Source: Oasisia sp. SBJ-2009 (taxonomy: Eukaryota > Annelida > Polychaeta > Sabellida > Siboglinidae). Taken from it: a stretch of DNA of 64,000 nt. How positions within the stretch are numbered: position 1 is the first letter of the stretch; each line of letters begins with the position of its first letter. A model generated the notes under the pieces. The model ran no database searches. It was not told the DNA's origin and saw only the letters and a list, made by a program, of their open reading frames with translations. Below are positions 10,713 through 23,155 of this stretch, in pieces. Position numbers and translations under genes: made by a program. Location: positions 14,165,912 to 14,229,911 of the forward strand of contig OZ024861.1 of the NCBI GenBank assembly GCA_964017155.1, in the 5' to 3' direction.

Positions 10713-11659
10713 CTTTGAATGTTCGTAGATCGTAAACACGAAAAGAAAATCGCAACGAAGCCTTTCTTTCCAACGGAATCCGCCCGAATAACGTTAAGAA
10801 TTATGTACAGACACAAACTATAGCAACATCAAACTAAACTTAAAACTAATCGAACTACTAAAACAACTCAAAAACAACTCAAATCCAACTTCCAACTTCC
10901 AACTACAAATCCGTTAACTTTCGCTGCGCACTCAAATATCTCACAACATATTCATGCGCGCTGCTGCTATGGAACCGCATGCTGAAAATAGCTTTCGAAT
11001 GATATGCCACATATGGGCATAGAAACTTATGTCCTAGGTTGTATGCGATCGCAAAATAGTGCGAGTTTAATTTCAAAACGTTAGAACGTAGAACTATCGT
11101 CCAAGTTACAAAATCACCCAAAAATGCAACTTACACTTGGGCAATCGGGAAACTACTTGGTGAACGTATAAATAAGTATGTTAGCTAAAACATAGTAATG
11201 AAATCTAAAAATGGACCGACTGACCCAGAAACACCTTTACGGCGCGTTTACGGGCAAATACGCCTAGCGACTTCCGACCCATTATCCCAGACCGCCACAC
11301 ATATAGCGTGAACAATAGCTCGATCAATCGTCGGAGTAAAACGTTTCGATTTTGGGAACTGCAACATCAAAACTAATGTCCACTCGCACTAGCTGTGATA
11401 TATGTATCGATGTCATGCTATCGTTGATTTGATTCTCCCAGTGATCGGCCTACATTATCATCTACCTCAACATGTTATATAAAAAAAATAACTTGATAAA
11501 AACAACGCTTCACCCACTGTCGAATGACTGTTCCGCGTCGCCAATCTTCACATCATCGGGCCTGGTCGGTCAGTAGTGCTGCCAGAAGTATTCGGCCACG
11601 TGTCGCTGTATCTTCACCGGGCGCAGACACCTGAGAAAAAACAATAAAACAGCGTTACA

Positions 11660-13900
11660 ATGTGCACGGTGTCTAACAAAATTGAAAACAGCAGGCTCAA
11701 TGCTTACATATGTCCACATTCCTTCACCCCACTGGCGTCAAAGACGCAAATCCCACCGCGATGCGGTCGAGATTACACTAAAGAAACTGGCATCTGTCGC
11801 CAGCATTCGGCTGCGCGGCAAAGTAATGGCGGCAAACCGGAAGACGCGCCACAACAATACCGTGACGTCACGACATTACGGCAGACGTGCCATTTTCGTT
11901 CCCGGCGACGTCAAATTTCAAGATGGCGACGCCTTTGATATAAGCAAACTTGGGGGGGAGGCGCTTTCTTCCACTTTTACTTCGTTCTTTCAATGTTTTA
12001 CTTGCGCTAGCTTATTTCGCAATAAGGTACACACATAGGACTACAGTTGTATTATGGTACGACGGCCTGTGCGACATTCGGGTACTTTTTATGCACGATG
12101 CAAGTCAATGTGCGTGGCGTATAACACCGATTAGATTCAACAATGCCAGACTCTCTCCATTGATTTTTAGACCAAATATATCAGGCCTGCTGGTCCGCGC
12201 GTATTAAAACCACTGCACTACCCTACCCGCGCCTCTTGTAATGAAGTTTCAAACCTAGGAGCAATTGAGGTTGGCTTGCATTCTGCGCAAGTGCCTAATT
12301 CTTGTCGGAAATGGAACAGAATATTCATATTCGTGTTCTCATTCACAGTAGACTGTATATGGTGCATACCACTCTTCGATGAGTTGTCTCAAAGTCGCAA
12401 GCAGCTTTCCACCTATGCCTAGGCAAATAGACGTTTGGACAGTATCTAATTTCACATTCGTACTGCTGAGCTTCAAACTACTACACTCATCGACAGAAGT
12501 TCCCTTCACTGTGTTGGCAATCTACTCTCTGCGATCTGGAACTCTAAAACGTCTTAACGGCGACGCCACGAGGGCTGTATGCAGGCTGCGCATAGATGTA
12601 TCTGAAGCATTATATGACATTCCATGCGATAAAAGACGTTCGTTCGCATACAGTCTAGATTTACTCTGTAGTGTAATACGCTTTATAGGACGTACAATGT
12701 GTGTAGCTAGCTCAACATCAATGATTATATGATGCGACCATTGCCTGTTAGTTGCTTTGTGGTTTCGTTTTCATATTGAACTGGCGACATGTCTGCTCTT
12801 TGGTTTCAGGTCTTCCTATTTGAGACCGACGTGTGAGCGACACAGACCGTCTGAGAATGAGACGCGCGAGTAGTGATGAACCCCACGCATGTCTAGTATA
12901 TCACTTCGTAGTTGTCTGGGTAGTTTGGAACAACCCTTGGTTTCTCGCATGGCTCTTCGCCATCGCTGTTATGTATAGCCGTTGGCGTTACCTGTTTGTC
13001 GGCACAGCGCTCATGACACGGCCAAAGAGCTGGCCTGTTGGCACTGATCACTGTAGCATATGCTATTGTTTCCAAGGCAATGTAACAACATATGCATTCG
13101 AACTCCGTCACTACCTAGATACAAATCTGCGTGCCGAGATATGTGTGACTGCAATAAATATGGGTCTCAAAACATCAAATGATCTCTACACTTGTCTTTG
13201 AAGGAAGACATGTCAAATGCGTACCCTTGAGTTACACTATTGCAAAGAAAGAGGCACTTGTGTAGGTTGCCTTGGCATGCTGATTCCTAAGTATGCTGTT
13301 TCCAGTCGAGATGAATGCGTTGTGCTTGGTGTCATGACGGTCAAAGAATCATCTACTCACCTGTATTGAGTGGGTGTATGTGTACAAGCGATAATGTGTG
13401 TGGCATTCGCCGCGCGAATGGTGCTTATGCATATCAGTTTTAATATACTTTCCGCGGTGCGATCCCGGCCTCTTACACAAGTTTCGTTTCATGTGCATTA
13501 TTTTGCATCATATTTTGACATTGCGTATCTTGAAATACATCATATAGCGTGAACAACAGCTCGATCAATCGTCTGAGTAAAACGTTTCGATTGTGAGAAC
13601 TGCAACATCAAAACTAATGTCCACTCGCACTAGCTGTGATATATGTATCGATGTCATGCTATCGTTGATTTGATTCTCCCAGAGATCGGCCTACATTATC
13701 ATCTACCTCAACATGTTATATAAAAAAAATAACTTGATAAAAACAACGCTTCACCCACTGTCGAATGACTGTTCCGCGTCGCCAATCTTCACATCATCGG
13801 GCCTGGTCGGTCAGTAATGCTGCCAGAAGTATTCGGCCACGTGTCGCTGTATCTTCACCGGGCGCAGACACCTGAGAAAAAACAATAAAAAAGCGTTACA
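11660..13900 (+). repeat. Satellite monomer 5, type C
   Basis: Plain 2241-bp monomer. Type C markers are GATATAAGCAAACTT just before the G-run (7 G) and a one-base deletion giving CTGCTGGTCCGCGCG near 12190. It shares with type D CAGTAGACTG near 12348, ACTCATCGAC near 12488, TTTCTCGCATGG near 12945, ACATCAAATGATC and CAGAGATCGG near 13680. Private change ATGTATAGCC near 12974. Confidence 0.94.
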
Positions 13901-16144
13901 ATGTGCACGGTGTCTAACAAAATTGAAAACAGCAGGCTCAATGCTTACATATGTCCACATTCCTTCACCCCACTGGCGTCAAAGACGCAAATCCCACCGC
14001 GATGCGGTCGAGATTACACTAAAGAAACTGGCATCTGTCGCCAGCATTCGGCTGCGCGGCAAAGTAATGGCGGCAAACCGGAAGACGCGCCACAACAATA
14101 TCGTGACGTCACGACATTACGGCAGACGTGCCATTTTCGTTCCCGGCGACGTCAAATTTCAAGATGGCGACGCCTTTGATCTAAGCAAACTGGGGGGGGG
14201 GAGGCGCTTTCTTCCACGTTTACTTCGTTCTTTCAATGTTTTACTTGCGCTAGCTTATTTCGCAATAAGGTACACACATAGGACTACAGTTGTATTATGG
14301 TACGACGGCCTGTGCGACATTCGGGTACTTTTTATGCACGATGCAAGTCAATGTGCGTGGCGTATAACACCGATTAGATTCAACAATGCCAGACTCTCTC
14401 CATTGATTTTTAGACCAAATATATCAGGCCTGCTGCGTCCGCGCGTATTAAAACCACTGCACTACCCTACCCGCGCCTCTTGTAATGAAGTTTCAAACCT
14501 AGGAGCAATTGAGGTTGGCTTGCATTCTGCGCAAGTGCCTAATTCTTGTCGGAAATGGAACAGAATATTCATATTCGTGTTCTCATTCACAGTAGACTGT
14601 ATATGGTGCATACCACTCTTCGATGAGTTGTCTCAAAGTCGCAAGCAGCTTTCCACCTATGCCTAGGCAAATAGACGTTTGGACAGTATCTAATTTCACA
14701 TTCGTACTGCTGAGCTTCAAACTACTACACTCATCGACAGAAGTTCCCTTCACTGTGTTGGCAATCTACTCTCTGCGATCTGGAACTCTAAAACGTCTTA
14801 ACGGCGACGCCACGAGGGCTGTATGCAGGCTGCGCATAGATGTATCTGAAGCATTATATGACATTCCATGCGATAAAAGACGTTCGTTCGCATACAGTCT
14901 AGATTTACTCTGTAGTGTAATACGCTTTATAGGACGTACAATGTGTGTAGCTAGCTCAACATCAATGATTATATGATGCGACCATTGCCTGTTAGTTGCT
15001 TTGTGGTTTCGTTTTCATATTGAACTGGCGACATGTCTGCTCTTTGGTTTCAGGTCTTCCTATTTGAGACCGACGTGTGAGCGACACAGACCGTCTGAGA
15101 ATGAGACGCGCGAGTAGTGATGAACCCCACGCATGTCTAGTATATCACTTCGTAGTTGTCTGGGTAGTTTGGAACAACCCTTGGTTTCTCGCATGGCTCT
15201 TCGCCATCGCTGTTATGTCTAGCCGTTGGCGTTACCTGTTTGTCGGCACAGCGCTCATGACACGGCCAAAGAGCTGGCCTGTTGGCACTGATCACTGTAG
15301 CATATGCTATTGTTTCCAAGGCAATGTAACAACATATGCATTCGAACTCCGTCACTACCTAGATACAAATCTGCGTGCCGAGATATGTGTGACTGCAATA
15401 AATATGGGTCTCAAAACATCAAATGATCTCTACACTTGTCTTTGAAGGAAGACATGTCAAATGCGTACCCTTGAGTTACACTATTGCAAAGAAAGAGGCA
15501 CTTGTGTAGGTTGCCTTGGCATGCTGATTCCTAAGTATGCTGTTTCCAGTCGAGATGAATGCGTTGTGCTTGGTGTCATGACGGTCAAAGAATCATCTAC
15601 TCACCTGTATTGAGTGGGTGTATGTGTACAAGCGATAATGTGTGTGGCATTCGCCGCGCGAATGGTGCTTATGCATATCAGTTTTAATATACTTTCCGCG
15701 GTGCTATCCCGGCCTCTTACACAAGTTTCGTTTCATGTGCATTATTTTGCATCATATTTTGACATTGCGTATCTTGAAATACATCATATAGCGTGAACAA
15801 CAGCTCGATCAATCGTCTGAGTAAAACGTTTCGATTGTGAGAACTGCAACATCAAAACTAATGTCCACTCGCACTAGCTGTGATATATGTATCGATGTCA
15901 TGCTATCGTTGATTTGATTCTCCCAGAGATCGGCCTACATTATCATCTACCTCAACATGTTATATAAAAAAAATAACTTGATAAAAACAACGCTTCACCC
16001 ACTGTCGAATGACTGTTCCGCGTCGCCAATCTTCACATCATCGGGCCTGGTCGGTCAGTAATGCTGCCAGAAGTATTCGGCCACGTGTCGCTGTATCTTC
16101 ACCGGGCGCAGACACCTGAGAAAAAACAATAAAAAAGCGTTACA
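13901..16144 (+). repeat. Satellite monomer 6, type D
   Basis: Plain 2244-bp monomer with the C/D shared markers but without the one-base deletion of type C. T at 14101 (AATATCGTG) and T at 15705 (GTGCTATCCC) are shared only with monomer 8. G-run of 10. Confidence 0.94.
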
Positions 16145-18385
16145 ATGTGCACGGTGTCTAACAAAATTGAAAACAGCAGGCTCAATGCTTACATATGTCC
16201 ACATTCCTTCACCCCACTGGCGTCAAAGACGCAAATCCCACCGCGATGCGGTCGAGATTACACTAAAGAAACTGGCATCTGTCGCCAGCATTCGGCTGCG
16301 CGGCAAAGTAATGGCGGCAAACCGGAAGACGCGCCACAACAATACCGTGACGTCACGACATTACGGCAGACGTGCCATTTTCGTTCCCGGCGACGTCAAA
16401 TTTCAAGATGGCGACGCCTTTGATATAAGCAAACTTGGGGGGGAGGCGCTTTCTTCCACTTTTACTTCGTTCTTTCAATGTTTTACTTGCGCTAGCTTAT
16501 TTCGCAATAAGGTACACACATAGGACTACAGTTGTATTATGGTACGACGGCCTGTGCGACATTCGGGTACTTTTTATGCACGATGCAAGTCAATGTGCGT
16601 GGCGTATAACACCGATTAGATTCAACAATGCCAGACTCTCTCCATTGATTTTTAGACCAAATATATCAGGCCTGCTGGTCCGCGCGTATTAAAACCACTG
16701 CACTACCCTACCCGCGCCTCTTGTAATGAAGTTTCAAACCTAGGAGCAATTGAGGTTGGCTTGCATTCTGCGCAAGTGCCTAATTCTTGTCGGAAATGGA
16801 ACAGAATATTCATATTCGTGTTCTCATTCACAGTAGACTGTATATGGTGCATACCACTCTTCGATGAGTGGTCTCAAAGTCGCAAGCAGCTTTCCACCTA
16901 TGCCTAGGCAAATAGACGTTTGGACAGTATCTAATTTCACATTCGTACTGCTGAGCTTCAAACTACTACACTCATCGACAGAAGTTCCCTTCACTGTGTT
17001 GGCAATCTACTCTCTGCGATCTGGAACTCTAAAACGTCTTAACGGCGACGCCACGAGGGCTGTATGCAGGCTGCGCATAGATGTATCTGAAGCATTATAT
17101 GACATTCCATGCGATAAAAGACGTTCGTTCGCATACAGTCTAGATTTACTCTGTAGTGTAATACGCTTTATAGGACGTACAATGTGTGTAGCTAGCTCAA
17201 CATCAATGATTATATGATGCGACCATTGCCTGTTAGTTGCTTTGTGGTTTCGTTTTCATATTGAACTGGCGACATGTCTGCTCTTTGGTTTCAGGTCTTC
17301 CTATTTGAGACCGACGTGTGAGCGACACAGACCGTCTGAGAATGAGACGCGCGAGTAGTGATGAACCCCACGCATGTCTAGTATATCACTTCGTAGTTGT
17401 CTGGGTAGTTTGGAACAACCCTTGGTTTCTCGCATGGCTCTTCGCCATCGCTGTTATGTCTAGCCGTTGGCGTTACCTGTTTGTCGGCACAGCGCTCATG
17501 ACACGGCCAAAGAGCTGGCCTGTTGGCACTGATCACTGTAGCATATGCTATTGTTTCCAAGGCAATGTAACAACATATGCATTCGAACTCCGTCACTACC
17601 TAGATACAAATCTGCGTGCCGAGATATGTGTGACTGCAATAAATATGGGTCTCAAAACATCAAATGATCTCTACACTTGTCTTTGAAGGAAGACATGTCA
17701 AATGCGTACCCTTGAGTTACACTATTGCAAAGAAAGAGGCACTTGTGTAGGTTGCCTTGGCATGCTGATTCCTAAGTATGCTGTTTCCAGTCGAGATGAA
17801 TGCGTTGTGCTTGGTGTCATGACGGTCAAAGAATCATCTACTCACCTGTATTGAGTGGGTGTATGTGTACAAGCGATAATGTGTGTGGCATTCGCCGCGC
17901 GAATGGTGCTTATGCATATCAGTTTTAATATACTTTCCGCGGTGCGATCCCGGCCTCTTACACAAGTTTCGTTTCATGTGCATTATTTTGCATCATATTT
18001 TGACATTGCGTATCTTGAAATACATCATATAGCGTGAACAACAGCTCGATCAATCGTCTGAGTAAAACGTTTCGATTGTGAGAACTGCAACATCAAAACT
18101 AATGTCCACTCGCACTAGCTGTGATATATGTATCGATGTCATGCTATCGTTGATTTGATTCTCCCAGAGATCGGCCTACATTATCATCTACCTCAACATG
18201 TTATATAAAAAAAATAACTTGATAAAAACAACGCTTCACCCACTGTCGAATGACTGTTCCGCGTCGCCAATCTTCACATCATCGGGCCTGGTCGGTCAGT
18301 AATGCTGCCAGAAGTATTCGGCCACGTGTCGCTGTATCTTCACCGGGCGCAGACACCTGAGAAAAAACAATAAAAAAGCGTTACA
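16145..18385 (+). repeat. Satellite monomer 7, type C
   Basis: Plain 2241-bp monomer with all type C markers and a G-run of 7. It is nearly identical to monomer 5, 4485 bp upstream. A private G at 16870 changes GAGTTGTC to GAGTGGTC. Confidence 0.94.
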
Positions 18386-20630
18386 ATGTGCACGGTGTCT
18401 AACAAAATTGAAAACAGCAGGCTCAATGCTTACATATGTCCACATTCCTTCACCCCACTGGCGTCAAAGACGCAAATCCCACCGCGATGCGGTCGAGATT
18501 ACACTAAAGAAACTGGCATCTGTCGCCAGCATTCGGCTGCGCGGCAAAGTAATGGCGGCAAACCGGAAGACGCGCCACAACAATATCGTGACGTCACGAC
18601 ATTACGGCAGACGTGCCATTTTCGTTCCCGGCGACGTCAAATTTCAAGATGGCGACGCCTTTGATCTAAGCAAACTGGGGGGGGGGGAGGCGCTTTCTTC
18701 CACGTTTACTTCGTTCTTTCAATGTTTTACTTGCGCTAGCTTATTTCGCAATAAGGTACACACATAGGACTACAGTTGTATTATGGTACGACGGCCTGTG
18801 CGACATTCGGGTACTTTTTATGCACGATGCAAGTCAATGTGCGTGGCGTATAACACCGATTAGATTCAACAATGCCAGACTCTCTCCATTGATTTTTAGA
18901 CCAAATATATCAGGCCTGCTGCGTCCGCGCGTATTAAAACCACTGCACTACCCTACCCGCGCCTCTTGTAATGAAGTTTCAAACCTAGGAGCAATTGAGG
19001 TTGGCTTGCATTCTGCGCAAGTGCCTAATTCTTGTCGGAAATGGAACAGAATATTCATATTCGTGTTCTCATTCACAGTAGACTGTATATGGTGCATACC
19101 ACTCTTCGATGAGTTGTCTCAAAGTCGCAAGCAGCTTTCCACCTATGCCTAGGCAAATAGACGTTTGGACAGTATCTAATTTCACATTCGTACTGCTGAG
19201 CTTCAAACTACTACACTCATCGACAGAAGTTCCCTTCACTGTGTTGGCAATCTACTCTCTGCGATCTGGAACTCTAAAACGTCTTAACGGCGACGCCACG
19301 AGGGCTGTATGCAGGCTGCGCATAGATGTATCTGAAGCATTATATGACATTCCATGCGATAAAAGACGTTCGTTCGCATACAGTCTAGATTTACTCTGTA
19401 GTGTAATACGCTTTATAGGACGTACAATGTGTGTAGCTAGCTCAACATCAATGATTATATGATGCGACCATTGCCTGTTAGTTGCTTTGTGGTTTCGTTT
19501 TCATATTGAACTGGCGACATGTCTGCTCTTTGGTTTCAGGTCTTCCTATTTGAGACCGACGTGTGAGCGACACAGACCGTCTGAGAATGAGACGCGCGAG
19601 TAGTGATGAACCCCACGCATGTCTAGTATATCACTTCGTAGTTGTCTGGGTAGTTTGGAACAACCCTTGGTTTCTCGCATGGCTCTTCGCCATCGCTGTT
19701 ATGTCTAGCCGTTGGCGTTACCTGTTTGTCGGCACAGCGCTCATGACACGGCCAAAGAGCTGGCCTGTTGGCACTGATCACTGTAGCATATGCTATTGTT
19801 TCCAAGGCAATGTAACAACATATGCATTCGAACTCCGTCACTACCTAGATACAAATCTGCGTGCCGAGATATGTGTGACTGCAATAAATATGGGTCTCAA
19901 AACATCAAATGATCTCTACACTTGTCTTTGAAGGAAGACATGTCAAATGCGTACCCTTGAGTTACACTATTGCAAAGAAAGAGGCACTTGTGTAGGTTGC
20001 CTTGGCATGCTGATTCCTAAGTATGCTGTTTCCAGTCGAGATGAATGCGTTGTGCTTGGTGTCATGACGGTCAAAGAATCATCTACTCACCTGTATTGAG
20101 TGGGTGTATGTGTACAAGCGATAATGTGTGTGGCATTCGCCGCGCGAATGGTGCTTATGCATATCAGTTTTAATATACTTTCCGCGGTGCTATCCCGGCC
20201 TCTTACACAAGTTTCGTTTCATGTGCATTATTTTGCATCATATTTTGACATTGCGTATCTTGAAATACATCATATAGCGTGAACAACAGCTCGATCAATC
20301 GTCTGAGTAAAACGTTTCGATTGTGAGAACTGCAACATCAAAACTAATGTCCACTCGCACTAGCTGTGATATATGTATCGATGTCATGCTATCGTTGATT
20401 TGATTCTCCCAGAGATCGGCCTACATTATCATCTACCTCAACATGTTATATAAAAAAAATAACTTGATAAAAACAACGCTTCACCCACTGTCGAATGACT
20501 GTTCCGCGTCGCCAATCTTCACATCATCGGGCCTGGTCGGTCAGTAATGCTGCCAGAAGTATTCGGCCACGTGTCGCTGTATCTTCACCGGGCGCAGACA
20601 CCTGAGAAAAAACAATAAAAAAGCGTTACA
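18386..20630 (+). repeat. Satellite monomer 8, type D
   Basis: Plain 2245-bp monomer that pairs with monomer 6, sharing T at 18586 and T at 20191. G-run of 11 versus 10 in monomer 6, so the G-run has changed since the duplication. Confidence 0.94.
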
Positions 20631-21281
20631 ATGTGCACGGTGTCTAACAAAATTGAAAACAGCAGGCTCAATGCTTACATATGTCCACATTCCTTCACCC
20701 CACTGGCGTCAAAGACGCAAATCCCACCGCGATGCGGTCGAGATTACACTAAAGAAACTGGCATCTGTCGCCAGCATTCGGCTGCGCGGCAAAGTAATGG
20801 CGGCAAACCGGAAGACGCGCCACAACAATACCGTGACGTCACGACATTACGGCAGACGTGCCATTTTCGTTCCCGGCGACGTCAAATTTCAAGATGGCGA
20901 CGCCTTTGATCTAAGCAAACTGGGGGGGAGGCGCTTTCTTCCACGTTTACTTCGTTCTTTCAATGTTTTACTTGCGCTAGCTTATTTCGCAATAAGGTAC
21001 ACACATAGGACTACAGTTGTATTATGGTACGACGGCCTGTGCGACATTCGGGTACTTTTTATGCACGATGCAAGTCAATGTGCGTGGCGTATAACACCGA
21101 TTAGATTCAACAATGCCAGACTCTCTCCATTGATTTTTAGACCAAATATATCAGGCCTGCTGCGTCCGTGCGTATTAAAACCACTGCACTACCCTATCCG
21201 CGCCTCTTGTAATGAAGTTTCAAACCTAGGAGCAATTGAGGTTGGCTTGCATTGTGCGCAAGTGCCTAATTCTTGTCGGAA

Positions 21282-23015
21282 ATGGAACAGAATATTCATA
21301 TTCGTGTTCTCATTCACAGTACACTGTATTGTATTCAAACACAAATTGCAGCAATGCATGAATCGGGATCCCACGATTGGTGGAAGCATATGAAAACAAT
21401 AATGGGACTTAAAACAAATGGCAATTCATGCATGCAAGGTATAGCTAACAAAACAACGGATGGTGATTGTGGCTTACTGGCCAATACAATGAATGATTTC
21501 TTTGTGTCTGTGAGTGACCATTTGCCTCGGTTAAATAAGAACCACAAGGTGTTCGACGTTAACGAGAAACTGCCGGATCAGTATGTGATAAGCGTATATA
21601 CTACGTTTAAAGCTTTGGAGAGTGTTAAAGCCAACAAGGCTACTGGGCCTGACAACATCCCTGCATGGGTGTTAAGAAACTATGCAAATGTTCTCGCCCC
21701 TCCATTAACTGCTATTTTTAACAATTCACTAAGAAAAGGTGTACTCCCTATGGAATGGAAAATGGCCAATGTAATACCGTTGCCAAAAACAAGCCCCCCT
21801 GTGTCGATTGAAAAAGACATTAGACCAATTTCACTAACTCCAATAGCTGCCAAGGTGTTTGAATCAATAATAATGAAATGGGTGGATGAAACAATTGAAG
21901 GTGAAATTGATGCTAAGCAATTTGGAGGAATTAGCGGAACGTCCACAACAGATGTTCTTGTCGAACTGGTTCATATGTGGTATAAGGCGACAGATAAATT
22001 GAATTCTTATGTCAGAGTTGTAATGCTAGACTTTAGCAAAGCGTTTGATCTTATTAATCATCATTTGTTGCTAGATAAGCTACAATCGTATGGGTTGCCC
22101 GCACATATTTTAAGATGGATGGCAACATTTCTATTAGACAGAACTCAACGAGTAAAAATAGGAAATGAATATTCCCATTCTGGTCATCCCAATGGGGGAG
22201 TACCGCAAGGGACATTGTCTGGACCTAAATGTTTCCTTGTTTACATAAATGATTTAAGAACGACTGTTCCACTATATAAGTATGTAGATGATAGTACGTT
22301 ATTTGAAATATGCGACAGAAAGGGTGTATCTGTTATACAAGGGTCGGTTGATATTGCTGCTAGATGGACAGAAAAGAATGACATGAAAATTAATTCCGAA
22401 AAATCAAAAGAAATAATCATTAGTTTTGCACAAGATGGCAATTTCAGAAGCACTATCCCGAATATAAAAATTGATGGGAGGGATGTAGCACAAGTTTGCC
22501 ATGCCAAACTATTAGGTGTGACCATTTCTCAGGATCTGACATGGAACAAACACGTAGATACTATTGTGAAAAAAGCTGGTAAACGCTTGTACATGTTATA
22601 TCAGTTAAAGCGTGCAGGGATTACACAGAAAGATCTGGTCAGTGTATATGTTAGTGTGGTGAGACCAGTTCTAGAATATGCATGTCCTGTATGGCACACT
22701 AACTTGCCCCAATATTTGTCTGACAATATTGAAGTTATACAAAAAAGGGCATTAAAATGTATTTTTCCTGGATTGGGTTACGCGGAGATACTAAGACGTG
22801 TTAACCTGGATACGTTGAATGTAAGACGGGAGAGCATTTGTCAAAAATATTTTGATAAAATTAAAGTCGGCACACATAGATTAAATTATCTGCTGCCTGA
22901 CAAAAGACATACCGAGTATAATATTAGACAAGAAAATGTGTACCCGTTACCAGTTACTAGAACGAATAGATTCCGTAACTCCTTTATACCGTGGGCTTTA
23001 TACAACTGTCAGTAA
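21282..23015 (+). CDS. Reverse transcriptase fragment of a non-LTR retrotransposon, copy 2
   Basis: Uninterrupted 577-codon frame with the motif layout described for copy 1, including YVDD at 334-337 and catalytic Asp250. It carries Asp79 and His543, the majority state. One silent difference is GCGTGC for GCGCGC near 22611-22614. The endonuclease domain is missing. The first 16 residues come from satellite DNA. Confidence 0.85.
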   Translation: MEQNIHIRVLIHSTLYCIQTQIAAMHESGSHDWWKHMKTIMGLKTNGNSCMQGIANKTTDGDCGLLANTMNDFFVSVSDHLPRLNKNHKVFDVNEKLPDQYVISVYTTFKALESVKANKATGPDNIPAWVLRNYANVLAPPLTAIFNNSLRKGVLPMEWKMANVIPLPKTSPPVSIEKDIRPISLTPIAAKVFESIIMKWVDETIEGEIDAKQFGGISGTSTTDVLVELVHMWYKATDKLNSYVRVVMLDFSKAFDLINHHLLLDKLQSYGLPAHILRWMATFLLDRTQRVKIGNEYSHSGHPNGGVPQGTLSGPKCFLVYINDLRTTVPLYKYVDDSTLFEICDRKGVSVIQGSVDIAARWTEKNDMKINSEKSKEIIISFAQDGNFRSTIPNIKIDGRDVAQVCHAKLLGVTISQDLTWNKHVDTIVKKAGKRLYMLYQLKRAGITQKDLVSVYVSVVRPVLEYACPVWHTNLPQYLSDNIEVIQKRALKCIFPGLGYAEILRRVNLDTLNVRRESICQKYFDKIKVGTHRLNYLLPDKRHTEYNIRQENVYPLPVTRTNRFRNSFIPWALYNCQ

Positions 23016-23155
23016 AAAGGTTATTAGTACGGTATGATTTGCGGTATCAAATGTATTTCTATTGTATTTGTATGATGTTTTGATGAGTCAATTGTAACCT
23101 ATTGTAATGTCAATCCAACTCAGTTGAGTTGCTAATAAAACTTATGTTATTATTA
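21330..23155 (+). mobile_element. 5'-truncated non-LTR retrotransposon, copy 2
   Basis: Same ends, same insertion point in the monomer and same GTAT duplication (23156-23159 on the right) as copy 1. The length is also 1826 bp. It was therefore copied with the monomer and is not an independent insertion. Confidence 0.92.

Larger units (their letters stand above)
9538..11300. mobile_element. DNA-transposon-like element with terminal inverted repeats, copy 1
   Basis: Empty monomers read CATCATATAGCG. Here the element lies between CATCATAT and ATATAGCG, consistent with a 4-bp ATAT duplication around ends GTGTGGCGGTCT...AGACCGCCACAC. A TA duplication with ends TGTGTGG...CCACACA fits equally well. 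The outer 27 bp (9538-9564 and 11274-11300) match as inverted repeats at 24 of 27 positions. No transposase frame is visible, so it is non-autonomous. The interior holds 218-bp tandem repeats on the left and an exon-like ORF on the minus strand at 10557-10712. I cannot assign a superfamily. Confidence 0.85.
7645..11659 (+). repeat. Satellite monomer 4, type B (inverted-repeat-element-bearing)
   Basis: The monomer is 4015 bp including the 1763-bp element plus a 4-bp duplication. Type B markers are CAACGCTTAC near 7684, AATATTAATATTC near 8308, a 4-bp microduplication GACGTACGTG near 8816, GATCCTCTAC near 9174 and, after the element, GTCGGAGTAAAACG. Private changes include GGATACAG near 8633 and ATAGTTTCC near 9437. 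G-run of 9. Confidence 0.94.
3574..13900 (+). repeat. Higher-order repeat A-B-C, copy 1 (10.33 kb)
   Basis: First A-B-C block, followed by D, C, D before the next A. Offsets to copy 2 are 17,057-17,062 bp across all three monomers, so the A-B-C-D-C-D stretch (3574-20630) behaves as a six-monomer block before the next A-B-C. Confidence 0.9.
11660..20630 (+). repeat. C-D dimer duplicated in tandem (2 x ~4.485 kb)
   Basis: Monomers 5-6 (11660-16144) and 7-8 (16145-20630) form two successive C-D dimers. Diagnostic variants alternate with dimer periodicity: the type C deletion in 5 and 7, and the type D substitutions in 6 and 8. This is a local higher-order repeat made by a whole-dimer duplication and not by single-monomer steps. 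Confidence 0.9.

Noticed and set aside
9538..11300. Helitron or pearl-type element (tandem repeats inside a mobile element)
   Set aside because: The element has true terminal inverted repeats and a target duplication, which Helitrons lack. I saw no Helitron-type CTRR end with a subterminal hairpin.
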